Positions 37,280 through 47,617 of a DNA stretch of 64,000 bases are shown here, piece after piece. Numbering within the stretch: position 1 is the first letter of the stretch; each line of letters starts with the position of its first letter. The DNA is taken from the NCBI RefSeq assembly GCF_003966735.1, contig NZ_AP017378.1, positions 2,748,905 to 2,812,904 of the forward strand, in the 5' to 3' direction. The translations under genes and the position numbers were made by a program. Below the pieces are notes generated by a model, which worked only from the letters and a program-made list of their open reading frames with translations, had not been told where the DNA came from and searched no databases. This DNA is from Desulfovibrio ferrophilus (lineage in GTDB: Bacteria; Desulfobacterota; Desulfovibrionia; Desulfovibrionales; Desulfovibrionaceae).

Positions 37280-38192
37280 GGCCGGGACACCTGATCAGAG
37301 TACGACAATACTCTCCCAAATGATCCATGCCACAGGCTGGAGAGACCGGCAATCCAGTTATGTCCAGGCACTGGACTCCCTGATCTGCATGTCAGCGATT
37401 CGGAAGCCGGCCATCTCCGTGGTCATCATCTCCTGGCAACCGGACGAGCGAGCTCTACAAACCCTTCTTTCCCTTGAAGCCCAACGCCGGACCTTGAGCG
37501 ATACGGGGCAACAAATCGAAGTCATCCTCGTGGACAATGGCTCCAGCAATGGCTTTGCTCCTGAGCTGTACCCCCATGCAGACACCGTGCTGCGGCTCAA
37601 AACCAATACCGGCGCCTATTTCGCCCGCAATATTGGCTCCATTTTCGCTCATGCTCCCATCCTGCTCTTTCTGGAAGACGACGGCCTCCCCGAACCCGAT
37701 CTCGTTGCAGCCCATTTACAGGACCACGCCAGATTCGACATTCTCATGGCCCGTGGCGTCTACCGCCCCCGCACTGATTCACCGTTGAATCGCTTTGCCG
37801 GGCACTATTATCTGGGAGACAACCCTTTCCCCCGGTACTGCGACCTTGAAGGCAACGTCAGCATCCTGACAGCTGCCTTTCGCGAAGTTGGAGGATGGGA
37901 TGAAGCCATTTTCTTCGGACACGGGGGGGTCGAACTCTCCTGCCGCCTGCTGGACCGTTACGGCCAACCCGAGCGCATGATCTATACCCCTGGCCCGGTT
38001 CTGCACCACGATTACAGTTCCAGTGAACAGCATCTGACCATGAAGCGGGAACGTCAGGCCAAGTCCAGGGCGTACGTTGAATCCAAACACCCGGAACTCG
38101 ACAGGATTCTGGACACTTGGAACCGGGAGTACAAACAGCTTCAGATCCCGCTTCGCACCCCTGCCACATCGCCTGCGGGAGTCTCCCGATGA
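37266..38192 (+). CDS. GT2 glycosyltransferase
   Basis: 308 aa. 'ISVVIISWQPDERALQTLLS', 'VILVDNGSSNGFAPEL' and 'LLFLEDDGLPEPDLV' mark a GT-A fold; 'GWDEAIFFGHGGVELSCRLL' is the late acceptor-side motif of the GT2 family, with the usual acidic residue. Overlaps the sulfotransferase gene (14 bases) and the GT4 gene (ATGA, 4 bases), so all three are coupled. Confidence 0.92.
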   Translation: MSPDKAGTPDQSTTILSQMIHATGWRDRQSSYVQALDSLICMSAIRKPAISVVIISWQPDERALQTLLSLEAQRRTLSDTGQQIEVILVDNGSSNGFAPELYPHADTVLRLKTNTGAYFARNIGSIFAHAPILLFLEDDGLPEPDLVAAHLQDHARFDILMARGVYRPRTDSPLNRFAGHYYLGDNPFPRYCDLEGNVSILTAAFREVGGWDEAIFFGHGGVELSCRLLDRYGQPERMIYTPGPVLHHDYSSSEQHLTMKRERQAKSRAYVESKHPELDRILDTWNREYKQLQIPLRTPATSPAGVSR

Positions 38193-39352
38193 ATCCGATT
38201 CTGTCCAATACCATCACCACGTTTCCATGCCACGGTCTGCACATGGTCATGGTCAGCGATTTCATGCCCCGCCATGATGCCAGTTCATCCAATTTCCGCA
38301 TCTTCAATCTGCTGAAAATGCTTGAGGCCAACGGCTGCAAAGTCACCTATCTGTATTGTGCGAGTGACCCCCGCGACAACGAATACGCAGCCATGTTCGG
38401 CCCGAACTTCGATTTCAGGTTCGTTCCCCTGAACCCGGCCCGGATTCTGCGGCATATCCAGAGGCTCAAACCCCAGGCCGTGTGGCTCACCAACCTCTGG
38501 AACATTCATTACGTCAATGCCATGACCCTGCTTTGCGCCTCCTTGCGCGAGGAACTGGACACCCCCTGTCTGATCCTCGACACCATGGACTTTCATGCCA
38601 AGAAACACTTACGCAAATTCCAGATGTCCCAAGACCAGAACGATCTGCAAACCGCAGAGCAATTCCTGGGACTGGAGCAGATTCTGTATTCCTTGGGTGA
38701 TCATGTCATCACGGTCTCCGAAGAGGAAAAGAACGATATCGAACAAAACATCCCCGGCAGCGCTCCTGTGACAGTCATCCCCAATGTGCATCCTGTCAGA
38801 GCAACCGAGGCCTCTCCTACTGACCGATCCGGGCTGGCCTTTCTGGGTAACTACGCCGTCCAGCACAACGTGGATGCCGTGGAACACTTCGTCCACGCCA
38901 TCTTCCCGGCCATTTTGGAAAAGAAACCCGAAGTACAATTGCACCTGCTGGGTCACAATGCACGAGAAGGCCTTGGACATCTGGAAGGACAAAACGTCAT
39001 CCCCGTGGGCTTCGTGCCCGATGTGGATGAGGCCCTGTCCCGATTCCGCGTTTTCATCTGCCCCATGCCTTATGGAGCAGGCATGAAAGGGAAAGTCGGC
39101 AGTGCCGCGGCATGTGGACTGCCCATCGTAACCACCAGCATCGGAGCCGAGGGATTTCCCTTTCAGGACGGCACCCACTGCTTCATTGCTGATGCACCTG
39201 CTGAATTTGCCCTCAAGACACTGCTCCTGCTGCAAAATGACGACCTTTGGTCCCGGCTTGCCAGCAACGCCAAATCATCTTTGGCCAAGCACTTTGGAAT
39301 CAACGCCGTGTCCATACGACTCGGACAATTGATCTCCACTGTTTGCAACTGA
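38189..39352 (+). CDS. GT4 glycosyltransferase, paralogue of the 36010-end domain
   Basis: 387 aa from ATG 38189 (ATGA overlap). Parallels the C-terminal domain of the multidomain transferase throughout: 'SDFMPRHDASSSNFRIFNLL' against 'SNFLPRHDVSAANHRLLSIL', and 'LDTMDFHAKKHLRKF' against 'VDTMDFHSRKFMRRH'. Donor-site motifs 'FLGNYAVQHNVDAVEHFV', 'CPMPYGAGMKGKVG' and 'TSIGAEGFPF' are present. The two probably arose by duplication. A 175-base gap without features separates it from manC. Confidence 0.92.
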   Translation: MNPILSNTITTFPCHGLHMVMVSDFMPRHDASSSNFRIFNLLKMLEANGCKVTYLYCASDPRDNEYAAMFGPNFDFRFVPLNPARILRHIQRLKPQAVWLTNLWNIHYVNAMTLLCASLREELDTPCLILDTMDFHAKKHLRKFQMSQDQNDLQTAEQFLGLEQILYSLGDHVITVSEEEKNDIEQNIPGSAPVTVIPNVHPVRATEASPTDRSGLAFLGNYAVQHNVDAVEHFVHAIFPAILEKKPEVQLHLLGHNAREGLGHLEGQNVIPVGFVPDVDEALSRFRVFICPMPYGAGMKGKVGSAAACGLPIVTTSIGAEGFPFQDGTHCFIADAPAEFALKTLLLLQNDDLWSRLASNAKSSLAKHFGINAVSIRLGQLISTVCN

Positions 39353-39527
39353 CCCGCGCATCCCAAAAAGAAGACTCAGACAGGACTCTTGATCGGAACA
39401 TATATTGCATCTTCGACAAGGTGGATATCGATCCCCAAGCGATCAGCGCCTGGCGGAACCCGATCTCCATGCAAAGCCGGTGGCACTGCAACCGCTGGTG
39501 ACGACCTGCAATAGAACGAGGATTGAG

Positions 39528-40934
39528 ATGCTTTGTCCTGTCATTCTCTGCGGCGGAAAAGGCTCGCGGCTTTGGCCCATGTCCCGGGAACTGTATCCAA
39601 AACAGTTCATGGAGTTTCTTCCGGGCGCGACCCTTTTCGAGGCCACACTCGATCGGATGACGGCCCTTGACCCGGGGTGTCAGCCAATTGTCATCTGCAA
39701 CGAAGCCCACCGTTTCCTTGCCGCCGAGCAGTTGCGCAGCAAGAACATCACTGGGCGCATCGTGCTGGAGCCCACAGGGCGCAACACAGCTCCTGCGGCA
39801 GCCCTCGCGGCGCTGATGACACAAGAAGATGACCCGATCCTCGTTGTAATGCCCGCCGATCATCGCATTCCCGACACGCAAGCCTTTGCACAAGCCATCG
39901 CCCAGGCAGCAAGCGCTGCCCGTCAAGGCGATCTTGTCTGTCTAGGCATTGCAGCCCGCAGCCCCGAAACCGGGTATGGCTATCTCCTCAAGGGAGAATC
40001 TCAGGGGAATGACGTCTTCAACGTCAAGGCCTTCGTGGAAAAACCAGACAGCAATACCGCCCGGGACTACGTGGAAAGTGGACAGTACCTGTGGAACAGC
40101 GGAATCTTCCTGTTCACTGCTTCGCGCTATCTCAAGGCTCTTGAGACCCACTGTCCGGACATTCTCAAGGCCTGCAGGGACGCAATGGAATCCTCCGCTC
40201 CGGATATGGATTTCATCCGGCCCGAACGTGAAGCCTTCATGAATTGCCCATCCAACTCCATCGACTATGCCGTCCTGGAGAAAGAAAAGAATTTAAAAGT
40301 CGTGGAACTGGACACCGCCTGGAGCGATCTCGGCGCCTGGGAAGCCGTCCATGAGAATGGCGAGCAGGATGCCAACGGCAACGTGACCGTGGGCGATGTG
40401 GTGGCGCAGGACAGCAATGGCTGCTATCTTCATTCCACAGGCCGTCTGGTGGCCACCGTGGGCCTGGAAAAGGCCGTGGTGGTAGAAACACCTGACGCGG
40501 TCCTCGTGACCACGATGAACGCGGCTCAAAACGTCAAGGGCATGATCGATGAACTTGTCAGGCGCCATCGCCCTGAGGCACTCGGTCATACGACGGATTA
40601 TCGCCCCTGGGGGAATTTTACCAACATCATTAAGGGCGACCAATTCAAGGTCAAACGCATCGTGGTCAAACCCGGAGCGTCCCTGTCACGGCAAATGCAC
40701 TACCACCGTGCCGAGCACTGGGTGGTGGTCAGAGGAAGCGCACAGGTCACCAACGGTGATACTGAGCTGTTGTTGGCCGAAAGCCAATCCACGTACATCC
40801 CCCTGGGGACGGTGCACCGCCTGACCAATCCGGGCAAGATCGATCTTGAACTCATCGAGATTCAAACCGGTCCGTATCTGGAGGAAGACGACATCGTCCG
40901 TTTCGAAGATATCTACGGCAGACTCGACACCTGA
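39528..40934 (+). CDS. manC: Mannose-1-phosphate guanylyltransferase / mannose-6-phosphate isomerase
   Basis: 468 aa, the standard bifunctional length. Makes GDP-mannose. Nucleotidyltransferase site '[20 protein letters not shown]', sugar-binding '[10 protein letters not shown]' and '[10 protein letters not shown]'; the C-terminal cupin isomerase domain has '[20 protein letters not shown]' with metal His residues. Start at ATG 39528 with GAGGA upstream; earlier in-frame codons lack family sequence. Immediately followed by gmd, giving a GDP-mannose to GDP-4-keto-6-deoxymannose module. Confidence 0.96.
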   Translation: MLCPVILCGGKGSRLWPMSRELYPKQFMEFLPGATLFEATLDRMTALDPGCQPIVICNEAHRFLAAEQLRSKNITGRIVLEPTGRNTAPAAALAALMTQEDDPILVVMPADHRIPDTQAFAQAIAQAASAARQGDLVCLGIAARSPETGYGYLLKGESQGNDVFNVKAFVEKPDSNTARDYVESGQYLWNSGIFLFTASRYLKALETHCPDILKACRDAMESSAPDMDFIRPEREAFMNCPSNSIDYAVLEKEKNLKVVELDTAWSDLGAWEAVHENGEQDANGNVTVGDVVAQDSNGCYLHSTGRLVATVGLEKAVVVETPDAVLVTTMNAAQNVKGMIDELVRRHRPEALGHTTDYRPWGNFTNIIKGDQFKVKRIVVKPGASLSRQMHYHRAEHWVVVRGSAQVTNGDTELLLAESQSTYIPLGTVHRLTNPGKIDLELIEIQTGPYLEEDDIVRFEDIYGRLDT

Positions 40935-40951
40935 GAGCAAAGGAAGGCTCC

Positions 40952-42097
40952 ATGAAAAAAGCATTGATCACGGGAGTGACGGGCCAGGACGGCGCGTACC
41001 TCGCTGAATTTCTCCTGAACAAGGGCTACGAGGTCCATGGCATCATTCGCCGCGCCTCGTCATTCAATACCGGCCGCATCGACCACCTGTATCAGGATCC
41101 ACATGTCGACAATCGACGGTTCATCCTGCATCACGGAGACCTGACCGACTCGACCAACGTCATCAGGATCATGCAGGCGGTCCAGCCCGATGAAGTCTAC
41201 AACCTTGGTGCCCAGAGCCATGTCAAAGTCTCCTTTGAGACCCCCGAATACACTGCGGACACCGTGGGGTTGGGCTCGCTCAGAATCCTGGAGGCCATCC
41301 GCATTCTGGGCCTGGAAAAAAAGACCAAGTTCTACCAGGCTTCCACCTCGGAGCTTTATGGTCTCGTCCAGGAAACGCCACAGACGGAGCGGACTCCGTT
41401 CTATCCTCGCTCTCCATATGCTGTGGCCAAACTCTATGCCTACTGGATCACGATCAACTACCGCGAAGCTTATGGCATCTATGGTTGCAACGGCATCCTG
41501 TTCAACCACGAATCCCCGGTACGCGGCGAAACCTTTGTCAGCCGCAAGATCACCCGCGCCCTGACCCGAATCATGCTCGGCTTACAACCCAAGCTGTTCC
41601 TGGGGAATATGGATGCCAAGCGCGATTGGGGTCATGCCAAAGACTACGTGGAGATGCAGTGGCTGATGCTGCAGCAGGACACACCCAAGGACTATGTCAT
41701 TGCAACTGGCCGCCAGTATTCAGTCCGCCACCTGGTGGAAACCGCATCCGCGGCCATGGGCTTGTCCATCGCCTGGCAGGGTAAAGGCGAGGCTGAAGTC
41801 GGTGTCATCGACAGGATCGACCAGGAACGATTCCAGAATCTGGTCAGAGCCACCATCCAGGCCCAGGCACCCGAGCCCGGAACACCAATCATTGAAGTGG
41901 ATCCACGCTACTATCGCCCCACAGAGGTTGAAACCCTGCTGGGTGACCCGGGCAAAGCCCGTCGGGAACTTGGCTGGGAACCTCGTATCAGCTTCGAGGA
42001 AATGGTTCGTGAGATGGTTGTTTCCGATCTGATGCTCGCAGCCAAGGACAGGCTTTGCCTGGACAACGGCTTTGGCACGTTCGAGCACCACGAATAA
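40952..42097 (+). CDS. gmd: GDP-mannose 4,6-dehydratase
   Basis: 381 aa. Converts GDP-mannose to GDP-4-keto-6-deoxymannose, precursor of fucose, rhamnose or perosamine. NADP site '[19 protein letters not shown]', family signature '[14 protein letters not shown]', catalytic '[10 protein letters not shown]' and Tyr-Lys in '[20 protein letters not shown]'. AAGGAAGG upstream. No GMER (fcl) or perosamine aminotransferase lies next to it; the SDR at 31169 is the only candidate partner in the window. Confidence 0.97.
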   Translation: MKKALITGVTGQDGAYLAEFLLNKGYEVHGIIRRASSFNTGRIDHLYQDPHVDNRRFILHHGDLTDSTNVIRIMQAVQPDEVYNLGAQSHVKVSFETPEYTADTVGLGSLRILEAIRILGLEKKTKFYQASTSELYGLVQETPQTERTPFYPRSPYAVAKLYAYWITINYREAYGIYGCNGILFNHESPVRGETFVSRKITRALTRIMLGLQPKLFLGNMDAKRDWGHAKDYVEMQWLMLQQDTPKDYVIATGRQYSVRHLVETASAAMGLSIAWQGKGEAEVGVIDRIDQERFQNLVRATIQAQAPEPGTPIIEVDPRYYRPTEVETLLGDPGKARRELGWEPRISFEEMVREMVVSDLMLAAKDRLCLDNGFGTFEHHE

Positions 42098-42126
42098 CAG
42101 ACTCCTGATCAGGCACTGGATATACA

Positions 42127-42873
42127 ATGAAAAAAGTTCTTGTCTACACGATTCACAAAGCTGCATCCATGTTTATCCACAAGATAAACGACGAAATCGC
42201 AAGATTCCTCGGTGTAATACCGTGTTCAATCAATGGTGATGATTTCAAGACTGAAATCAGGGAGAAAAGCTGGAAGACCATCATCGAAACACGAAACGAA
42301 TGCGCAGTCTTCGGGCCCATTCGCATCGGTGAGGCACTCCCGAATATTCCCGACATCCCCGAAGATCACTCCATCATCTTCCATGCCAGAGACCCAAGGG
42401 ACGTCCTGACTTCTCTCTTCTTTTCAGCAGCATACAGCCACCCCATCAAGAAAAATGTCTTCGAGCCCAGTGAACAAACGAGACTGCAGTGGATCAACGA
42501 GGGGATCGACAGCTTTGTCCTTGGCTACACAAAAGCCTGGACCAAAAGATATGAGACCATCATCGAGCTCCATCAAAATCTCAAACACTGCAATCTGGTC
42601 AAATACGAAGACATGGTCCTGAACTACGACCGCTGGCTTATGCAATACCTCATGAGCTTCAAGCACCTCGCTCCCGGCGAAGACATCCGCCCTCTTTTCA
42701 CGCACTGCCTGGTGGCCTTCAAGGATGAGTTCAAGATTGTGCCCGAGGACGTGCACCGGCATAAGCGCAAAATGGTTCCCGGAGACTACAAGGAAAAACT
42801 GGCTCCGGAAACCATCGCCACATTGAACACTGTATTTGCCCCCGCTCTCGAATACTTTCAGTATTCGCAGTAG
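42127..42873 (+). CDS. Sulfotransferase-like protein
   Basis: 248 aa. The N-terminal 'VLVYTIHKAASMFIHKIND' is a divergent form of the PAPS loop (Lys-Ala-Ala-Ser rather than Arg-Ser-Gly-Thr), and 'IIFHARDPRDVLTSLFFS' corresponds to the RDPRD-type 3'-phosphate motif. This variant resembles sulfotransferase-domain proteins seen in surface-glycan loci. 30 bases after gmd. Confidence 0.8.
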   Translation: MKKVLVYTIHKAASMFIHKINDEIARFLGVIPCSINGDDFKTEIREKSWKTIIETRNECAVFGPIRIGEALPNIPDIPEDHSIIFHARDPRDVLTSLFFSAAYSHPIKKNVFEPSEQTRLQWINEGIDSFVLGYTKAWTKRYETIIELHQNLKHCNLVKYEDMVLNYDRWLMQYLMSFKHLAPGEDIRPLFTHCLVAFKDEFKIVPEDVHRHKRKMVPGDYKEKLAPETIATLNTVFAPALEYFQYSQ

Positions 42874-42918
42874 AGTAGACAGACATTTTCAGCTTCTTAC
42901 AGGAAAGACGGACAGACA

Positions 42919-43599
42919 ATGAGCTCGACCACACACAGCCCAACGCCGCTGGAAGCAAAATTCCCCGATGTCAGCTTCGGAAACAACGTCCAGATTCTTG
43001 GCCTCGCCAATACCAGAATCGGCTCCGGGAGTGTCATCGCTGACAACTGCTGGCTGAACGTCTGTGACAGAGACGACCAAACCCGCATGGTCATAGGCCA
43101 AAACGTCCTGATCGGCCGTCAGTCGTTCATTTCCTCCGGGGGGCAACTTGAAATCGGCGACCATTGCCTGTTTGGTCCTCAGGTTTTTGTCTCCGACGCA
43201 GATCATGTGGTGGACAATATCACCCGTCCCTACAGCGAGCAGGGCTTCACTGCCGGACGGGTTGTGGTCGAAGAGAATTGCTGGCTGGGCATCCACGCCG
43301 TGGTCACCGGTAGCATCGTCATCGGCCGAGGAAGCGTTATAGCAGCCAACGCTGTCATTAATCGTGATGTCCCCCCATTTTCAATTGTCGTCGGCATCCC
43401 CGCCAGGATCATCAAGATGTTCAATCCCGAATCCAACACCTGGGAAGCGGCGGTGACCGAGCAGCAGCAGCAGGCCATCATGGAGGCCCGCACAAGAACG
43501 CCCCTGCCTTCTCGGGAAGAATATCGGTACATTCTCTCTCACACTTCAAAGCAATCGAAACTCCCCCCCTTACTCGCGGGGCGGGGGGAATGCATCTAG
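42919..43599 (+). CDS. Left-handed beta-helix (hexapeptide) acyltransferase
   Basis: 226 aa. Repeated hexapeptide turns ('CWLNVCDRDD', 'IGRQSFISSGGQLEIGDHCL') end with the family signature 'CWLGIHAVVTGSIVIGRGSV' and 'VVGIPARIIKMF', as in WbbJ/NodL-type O-acetyltransferases. The catalytic His is probably that in 'DADHVVD'. The last 16 residues are encoded by a C7/G6 hairpin at 43562-43588 and do not look like family sequence. Probably acetylates a sugar in the locus. Confidence 0.9.
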   Translation: MSSTTHSPTPLEAKFPDVSFGNNVQILGLANTRIGSGSVIADNCWLNVCDRDDQTRMVIGQNVLIGRQSFISSGGQLEIGDHCLFGPQVFVSDADHVVDNITRPYSEQGFTAGRVVVEENCWLGIHAVVTGSIVIGRGSVIAANAVINRDVPPFSIVVGIPARIIKMFNPESNTWEAAVTEQQQQAIMEARTRTPLPSREEYRYILSHTSKQSKLPPLLAGRGECI

Positions 43600-43683
43600 A
43601 AATGGAAACTCATATCTGCTTTGAAACCCCCATCCAGTATCGAGCCGTTGAAACGGTTCGAGGCATTGAAGAGTAGGTCGTTC

Positions 43684-45216
43684 ATGAAAAAAATCGATGA
43701 AAAAAACGTCGAATGGATCATCACAGGATTCCGACATGCCGACCGTCTCGGTCGTGTTTTCCGGTATCAGGGCGATATCTATCGGGCCATCTTCCCTGAA
43801 GCCGAACAGTATGTCCTGCAACACTTTGAGAGCGGTTTGATCCCCAAACTCATCAAAAACAATCTGCTGATCGACACGCGGATCACCGATCTTCACATGG
43901 AGTCCTCCCCCCTCATCCTCAGGCATGAAACCATCCCATTTGTCACCAGACCGGCAACGTGGTCATTCACGGCATTAAAACGGGCGGCCCAGCTATATCT
44001 GGACCTCAACCGTTTCCTGCTGGACTATGGCTTGGGCACCATTGATGGGCATCAAGAAAACATCCAGTTCATCCATAACCACAAGCCTGTCTGGATTGAC
44101 CTGGGCTCCATCCTGCCACTGACCAGTATCAACAATGGGGAGTCCTCCCTGAAGCAGTTCGTGATCTGCTTCCTGAATGTGCTCATGGTGCAGATGGAAA
44201 AACCCAATCTCCACAATGCTCTGCGCCACATCCTTTTCAAAGTCGGTTCTATACGCAACTACGAGCTCAAAGAAATCCTTGGGCGCGAGTATGACTTCCC
44301 TTATTTTTCACGGTCAAAGTGCCTGGATATCTTCCAAAATATCATCAATGAAATCACCGTCGACCAACAAGAGACCAAGTGGGCAAAATACCACAAAGAT
44401 GCCGATTTCCTGAATTTGGAGTTTGAACAATCTCCTGACACCCGATCACACCTCATCCACGAAATCATCAAGGACTTAAAACCTAAAAAGGCCATTGATA
44501 TCGCATGCAACGCGGGCCGCTTCTCTCTCATGATGGCCCACGAAGGGGTCCAGACATACGGCTTTGACATTGATGAGACAGCCATCATGCGTTTCGAGAA
44601 CCACGTGGAGCAGCTTTCGCCCCGCTATCACATTTCCATAGGCGTTGAAGGCCTATTCGGGACGTTAACTGCCAATCGTTACGACTTCAGGCAGGCAATC
44701 AATCCCGACATCCAAGGGGACATGGCATGTGCCTTTGCTCTGACTCATCACCTTGCCGTAACCCGAAAGCTGCCCTTCCCGACCATTGTCGAAAAAATTT
44801 CTTCCCTCACAACGCACAGACTGCTTGTGGAATTCATGCCCAACGGGGTGGGTAAAAGACAGCCCGAGGGATATACACTCCACAACTTCATCCAGTCATT
44901 CCAAGGGTACTTCCGCAATGTGACCATCCTCTATTACCCCGTGCCAGAAGCCTGGTCCTTCCGGGTTCTACTCCTATTCGAAAATCGACTGCCCGAGGGT
45001 GATCTCAGCCCCCTTGATATCGCCACATCCTATTTTGCCCTGGATCGGCTCGATTCCGGATTCACCTACACGAAGAAGTACGACAAATGGGGCGACATGG
45101 TGCTGCGCATCGTCTGCCCCGGCTGTGAAGAGCAACTGCGCTTTGACAAGGCCAAGAATCTCATTTGTCCCGACTGCGCAACCCCGTTGAAGGGAGACAT
45201 CTGGAAATCCAATTGA
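43684..45216 (+). CDS. NoeA-like kinase-fold / SAM-methyltransferase / zinc-ribbon fusion
   Basis: 510 aa from ATG 43684. Residues about 1-200 form a domain seen in front of SAM methyltransferases such as nodulation protein NoeA, with the kinase-like 'YGLGTIDGHQENIQF' and 'PVWIDLGSI'. A methyltransferase domain follows ('KKAIDIACNAGRFSLMMAHE', then acidic 'GFDIDE'). The C-terminus is a zinc ribbon ('CPGCEEQL' and 'CPDCATPL'). Substrate unknown; context suggests a glycan. The frame is open to a TTG at 43621. A 494-base gap follows. Confidence 0.8.
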   Translation: MKKIDEKNVEWIITGFRHADRLGRVFRYQGDIYRAIFPEAEQYVLQHFESGLIPKLIKNNLLIDTRITDLHMESSPLILRHETIPFVTRPATWSFTALKRAAQLYLDLNRFLLDYGLGTIDGHQENIQFIHNHKPVWIDLGSILPLTSINNGESSLKQFVICFLNVLMVQMEKPNLHNALRHILFKVGSIRNYELKEILGREYDFPYFSRSKCLDIFQNIINEITVDQQETKWAKYHKDADFLNLEFEQSPDTRSHLIHEIIKDLKPKKAIDIACNAGRFSLMMAHEGVQTYGFDIDETAIMRFENHVEQLSPRYHISIGVEGLFGTLTANRYDFRQAINPDIQGDMACAFALTHHLAVTRKLPFPTIVEKISSLTTHRLLVEFMPNGVGKRQPEGYTLHNFIQSFQGYFRNVTILYYPVPEAWSFRVLLLFENRLPEGDLSPLDIATSYFALDRLDSGFTYTKKYDKWGDMVLRIVCPGCEEQLRFDKAKNLICPDCATPLKGDIWKSN

Positions 45217-45709
45217 AAGGTATGCTCCCTCGGGCCGCAGTCTTTGTAGGCTAGGACAACCACTTGAGCTCCTACCCTTTGGCGGAGTATAGAAGAGCCC
45301 GTGACGATGACCGATTCAACCAATTCCCAAATTGGAAAGCACCGGCAGGGTCTCCGCTCCCCTCTTGGAAATCGAAAACCGGTCAACTTGCCCCGCGTTG
45401 CCCTTGGAAAGAAATCCACCACTCCGGGCGGAAGAATCTTCCCGCCGGACGTTTCTGATAAGAACAAAAAATCATCGGCCCGGAGACAACATCGCACCAC
45501 CTCCATTCGAACAATCTGGCTGGCAACAGAAAGGAGTCATGCCCGGACTATGCTCCCCACCCGCATCGCCAGTTCTGAGTCATACCTCCACGACCGTTTC
45601 GCCCAGGCCAAGGGGACTCGGTATTCTGCTGGCAGCTTGGTGCACTTGTTGCATTACCTCCTCCACGGTTCTCCTCAACGAATTAACTCCCAGACACGGG
45701 AGGCAGAAC
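45217..45709. other. Largest gap in the plus arm, no confident gene
   Basis: 493 bases with no convincing gene. Two short frames are open, but their products are Arg/Ser/Pro-rich and match nothing recognisable. An imperfect hairpin (about 45428-45453, GGCGGAA with TTCCCGCC) may be a terminator or leader structure. A separate promoter for the nonulosonic-acid half of the arm may lie here. Confidence 0.4.
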
Positions 45710-46798
45710 ATGTGTGATTGGAAAGACACGATCATCAGTGAAGACTCGACCATCAAGACCGCCATGCAGGTCATCGACAGCAACAACTATCTCATTGCTC
45801 TTGTCGTTGATTCTCAGAACCGGCTTCTGGGCACCGTCACTGACGGCGATATCCGACGGGGCCTGTTGCGCAACGTGGACCTTGATAAATCGGTAATGAA
45901 CATCGCCAACACCACGCCAATTACCGCCTCAACCTCCGACAACATGGATGCCATTCGCAGGCAAATGAAAGAGAACTATGTCAGACAGTTACCTATCCTT
46001 GACAAGGACGGAAAAATCGTACGCCTGGAGCTTCTCAGAAAATTACTGCAGGTGGAAAGCATCAGTGCCCCCGTGGTTATCATGGCTGGTGGTCTGGGCA
46101 CTCGCCTGCGCCCACTGACCAACTCCTGCCCCAAGCCGTTGCTGCCGGTGGGTGGAAAGCCTGTTCTGGAAATCACACTGGAAAACCTGCTGCAACAGCA
46201 TTTCAAGAATTTCTTCTTCTCGGTCAACTACAAGGCTCAGATGATCGAACGTCATTTTGGTGACGGAAGCCGGTGGGGCGCTGACATCTCCTACCTACGG
46301 GAGTCAAAACGCCTTGGCACTGGCGGAGCCCTCAGCCTGCTCCCCCCCATGGATGAACCCATCATCGTCATGAACGGAGATCTGCTGACCCAGATTAACT
46401 TCAAGCACCTGCTGGATTTCCATAGAGAGAACAATGCCACAGCCACCATTGGTGTCTGCGAGAGCGCCATCCAGATTCCGTATGGAGTCGTGGATGTTGA
46501 TAATTACGAACTACGCAGCATCAGGGAAAAACCTCTGGAAAAATTCTTCGTCAATGCGGGAATCTATGTTCTCTCGCCGGAGGCCGTGCGCATGATTCCC
46601 AAGGACACCTACTACGATATGACCACTCTGTTCGAGACCCTGCTCAAGCAGGGTCGCGGTGCCACAGTCTTCCCGATCCGGGAATTCTGGCTCGATATCG
46701 GACAGATGGATGACTATGAAAAAGCAAATGGCGAATATGCGGAATTGGCCGACTGCCAGGGCAGCAACGACCCCTTCGCCTACGCAGGGACACAATAA
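45710..46798 (+). CDS. CBS-domain nucleotidyltransferase (PtmE-type)
   Basis: 362 aa from ATG 45710 with GGGAGG upstream. Residues 1 to about 120 are a CBS pair ('ALVVDSQNRLLGTVTDGDIR', 'VRQLPILDKDGKIV'). A sugar-phosphate nucleotidyltransferase begins near residue 123 with 'IMAGGLGTRLRPLTNSCPKP' and the metal 'VMNGDLLTQ'. This layout matches PtmE of the Campylobacter legionaminic acid pathway, which makes GDP-glucosamine (GTP + GlcN-1-P). Assignment to that step is inferred from architecture and the NeuB/NeuC/NeuA genes downstream. Confidence 0.85.
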   Translation: MCDWKDTIISEDSTIKTAMQVIDSNNYLIALVVDSQNRLLGTVTDGDIRRGLLRNVDLDKSVMNIANTTPITASTSDNMDAIRRQMKENYVRQLPILDKDGKIVRLELLRKLLQVESISAPVVIMAGGLGTRLRPLTNSCPKPLLPVGGKPVLEITLENLLQQHFKNFFFSVNYKAQMIERHFGDGSRWGADISYLRESKRLGTGGALSLLPPMDEPIIVMNGDLLTQINFKHLLDFHRENNATATIGVCESAIQIPYGVVDVDNYELRSIREKPLEKFFVNAGIYVLSPEAVRMIPKDTYYDMTTLFETLLKQGRGATVFPIREFWLDIGQMDDYEKANGEYAELADCQGSNDPFAYAGTQ

Positions 46799-46830
46799 CT
46801 CCCCCCCGACACAACAACGGAGACACTCCC

Positions 46831-47559
46831 ATGGCAGATGCCTTTGAGCAGAAGGCCACATACGACAAGCGAACCGCGGTCTATCACAAGGGCAACCATG
46901 ACAATCCCAAGCATATTTTCAAAATGCTTGGAGAAATGATTGCGCAACGCCAAGCCGAAGACTCCTCTTTTGCGCTGATTGACATCGGTGGAGCCAATGG
47001 AGAATTTGTCCATTATCTGCTAACCCGCTTCAATGGTCTGGAAGCCTTTTGCCTGGATTATTCCGAAGACCTGTTGAACATCGGACGCAGCAAGGTGCCC
47101 CAGGCGCATTTCGTCTGCGGTGATGCCAGGCAACTCTCAATGTTTGAGGATGGCCGTTTCAACTACGCCACCATGCTCGGCGTCATCTCCATCTTTGACG
47201 ACTTCACCGAGCCTCTGGACGAATTGATCAGAGTCACCGCCAAAGGCGGCGCGGCTTATATCTTCAGCTCGTTCAACGACTATCCCATTGATACCCTTTT
47301 ACGATGGCGCTACAGCGGAGACAACGGGGAATACAACCTGGGCTGGAACCACTTCTCGAAAGCCTCCATCTCTGCACATCTGGATGCCGACCCAAGAGTA
47401 TCATCTCACACCTACGTGGACTTTGAACTCCCATTCGACCTGCCCTATCGTGCGGATGATCCCATCCGGAGCTGGACCGAGACCACTGCCGAGGGCAATC
47501 GAATTTTGAAGAATGGACTCAAAAACCTGGAACTCCAGATATTATGCATCAATACCTGA
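46831..47559 (+). CDS. SAM-dependent methyltransferase
   Basis: 242 aa. SAM block 'FALIDIGGANGEFVHYLLTR' with acidic 'FCLDYSE', then 'GDARQLSM' and 'FNYATMLGVISIFDD', typical of class I (type 11/25) methyltransferases. Lies 32 bases after the nucleotidyltransferase; a C7 tract (46801-46807) falls between. Target presumed to be a sugar of the locus. Confidence 0.88.
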   Translation: MADAFEQKATYDKRTAVYHKGNHDNPKHIFKMLGEMIAQRQAEDSSFALIDIGGANGEFVHYLLTRFNGLEAFCLDYSEDLLNIGRSKVPQAHFVCGDARQLSMFEDGRFNYATMLGVISIFDDFTEPLDELIRVTAKGGAAYIFSSFNDYPIDTLLRWRYSGDNGEYNLGWNHFSKASISAHLDADPRVSSHTYVDFELPFDLPYRADDPIRSWTETTAEGNRILKNGLKNLELQILCINT

Positions 47560-47617
47560 TCGCCGGAGGGTATTGGCCGCCGTGCATCGACGGGATAATG
47601 GTTGAGGAGCAAAAACG

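Noticed and set aside
45301-45717. Short open frame in the 45.2-45.7 kb gap
   Set aside because: Basic, Ser/Arg-rich, no recognisable motif, and it runs into the start of the nucleotidyltransferase gene.
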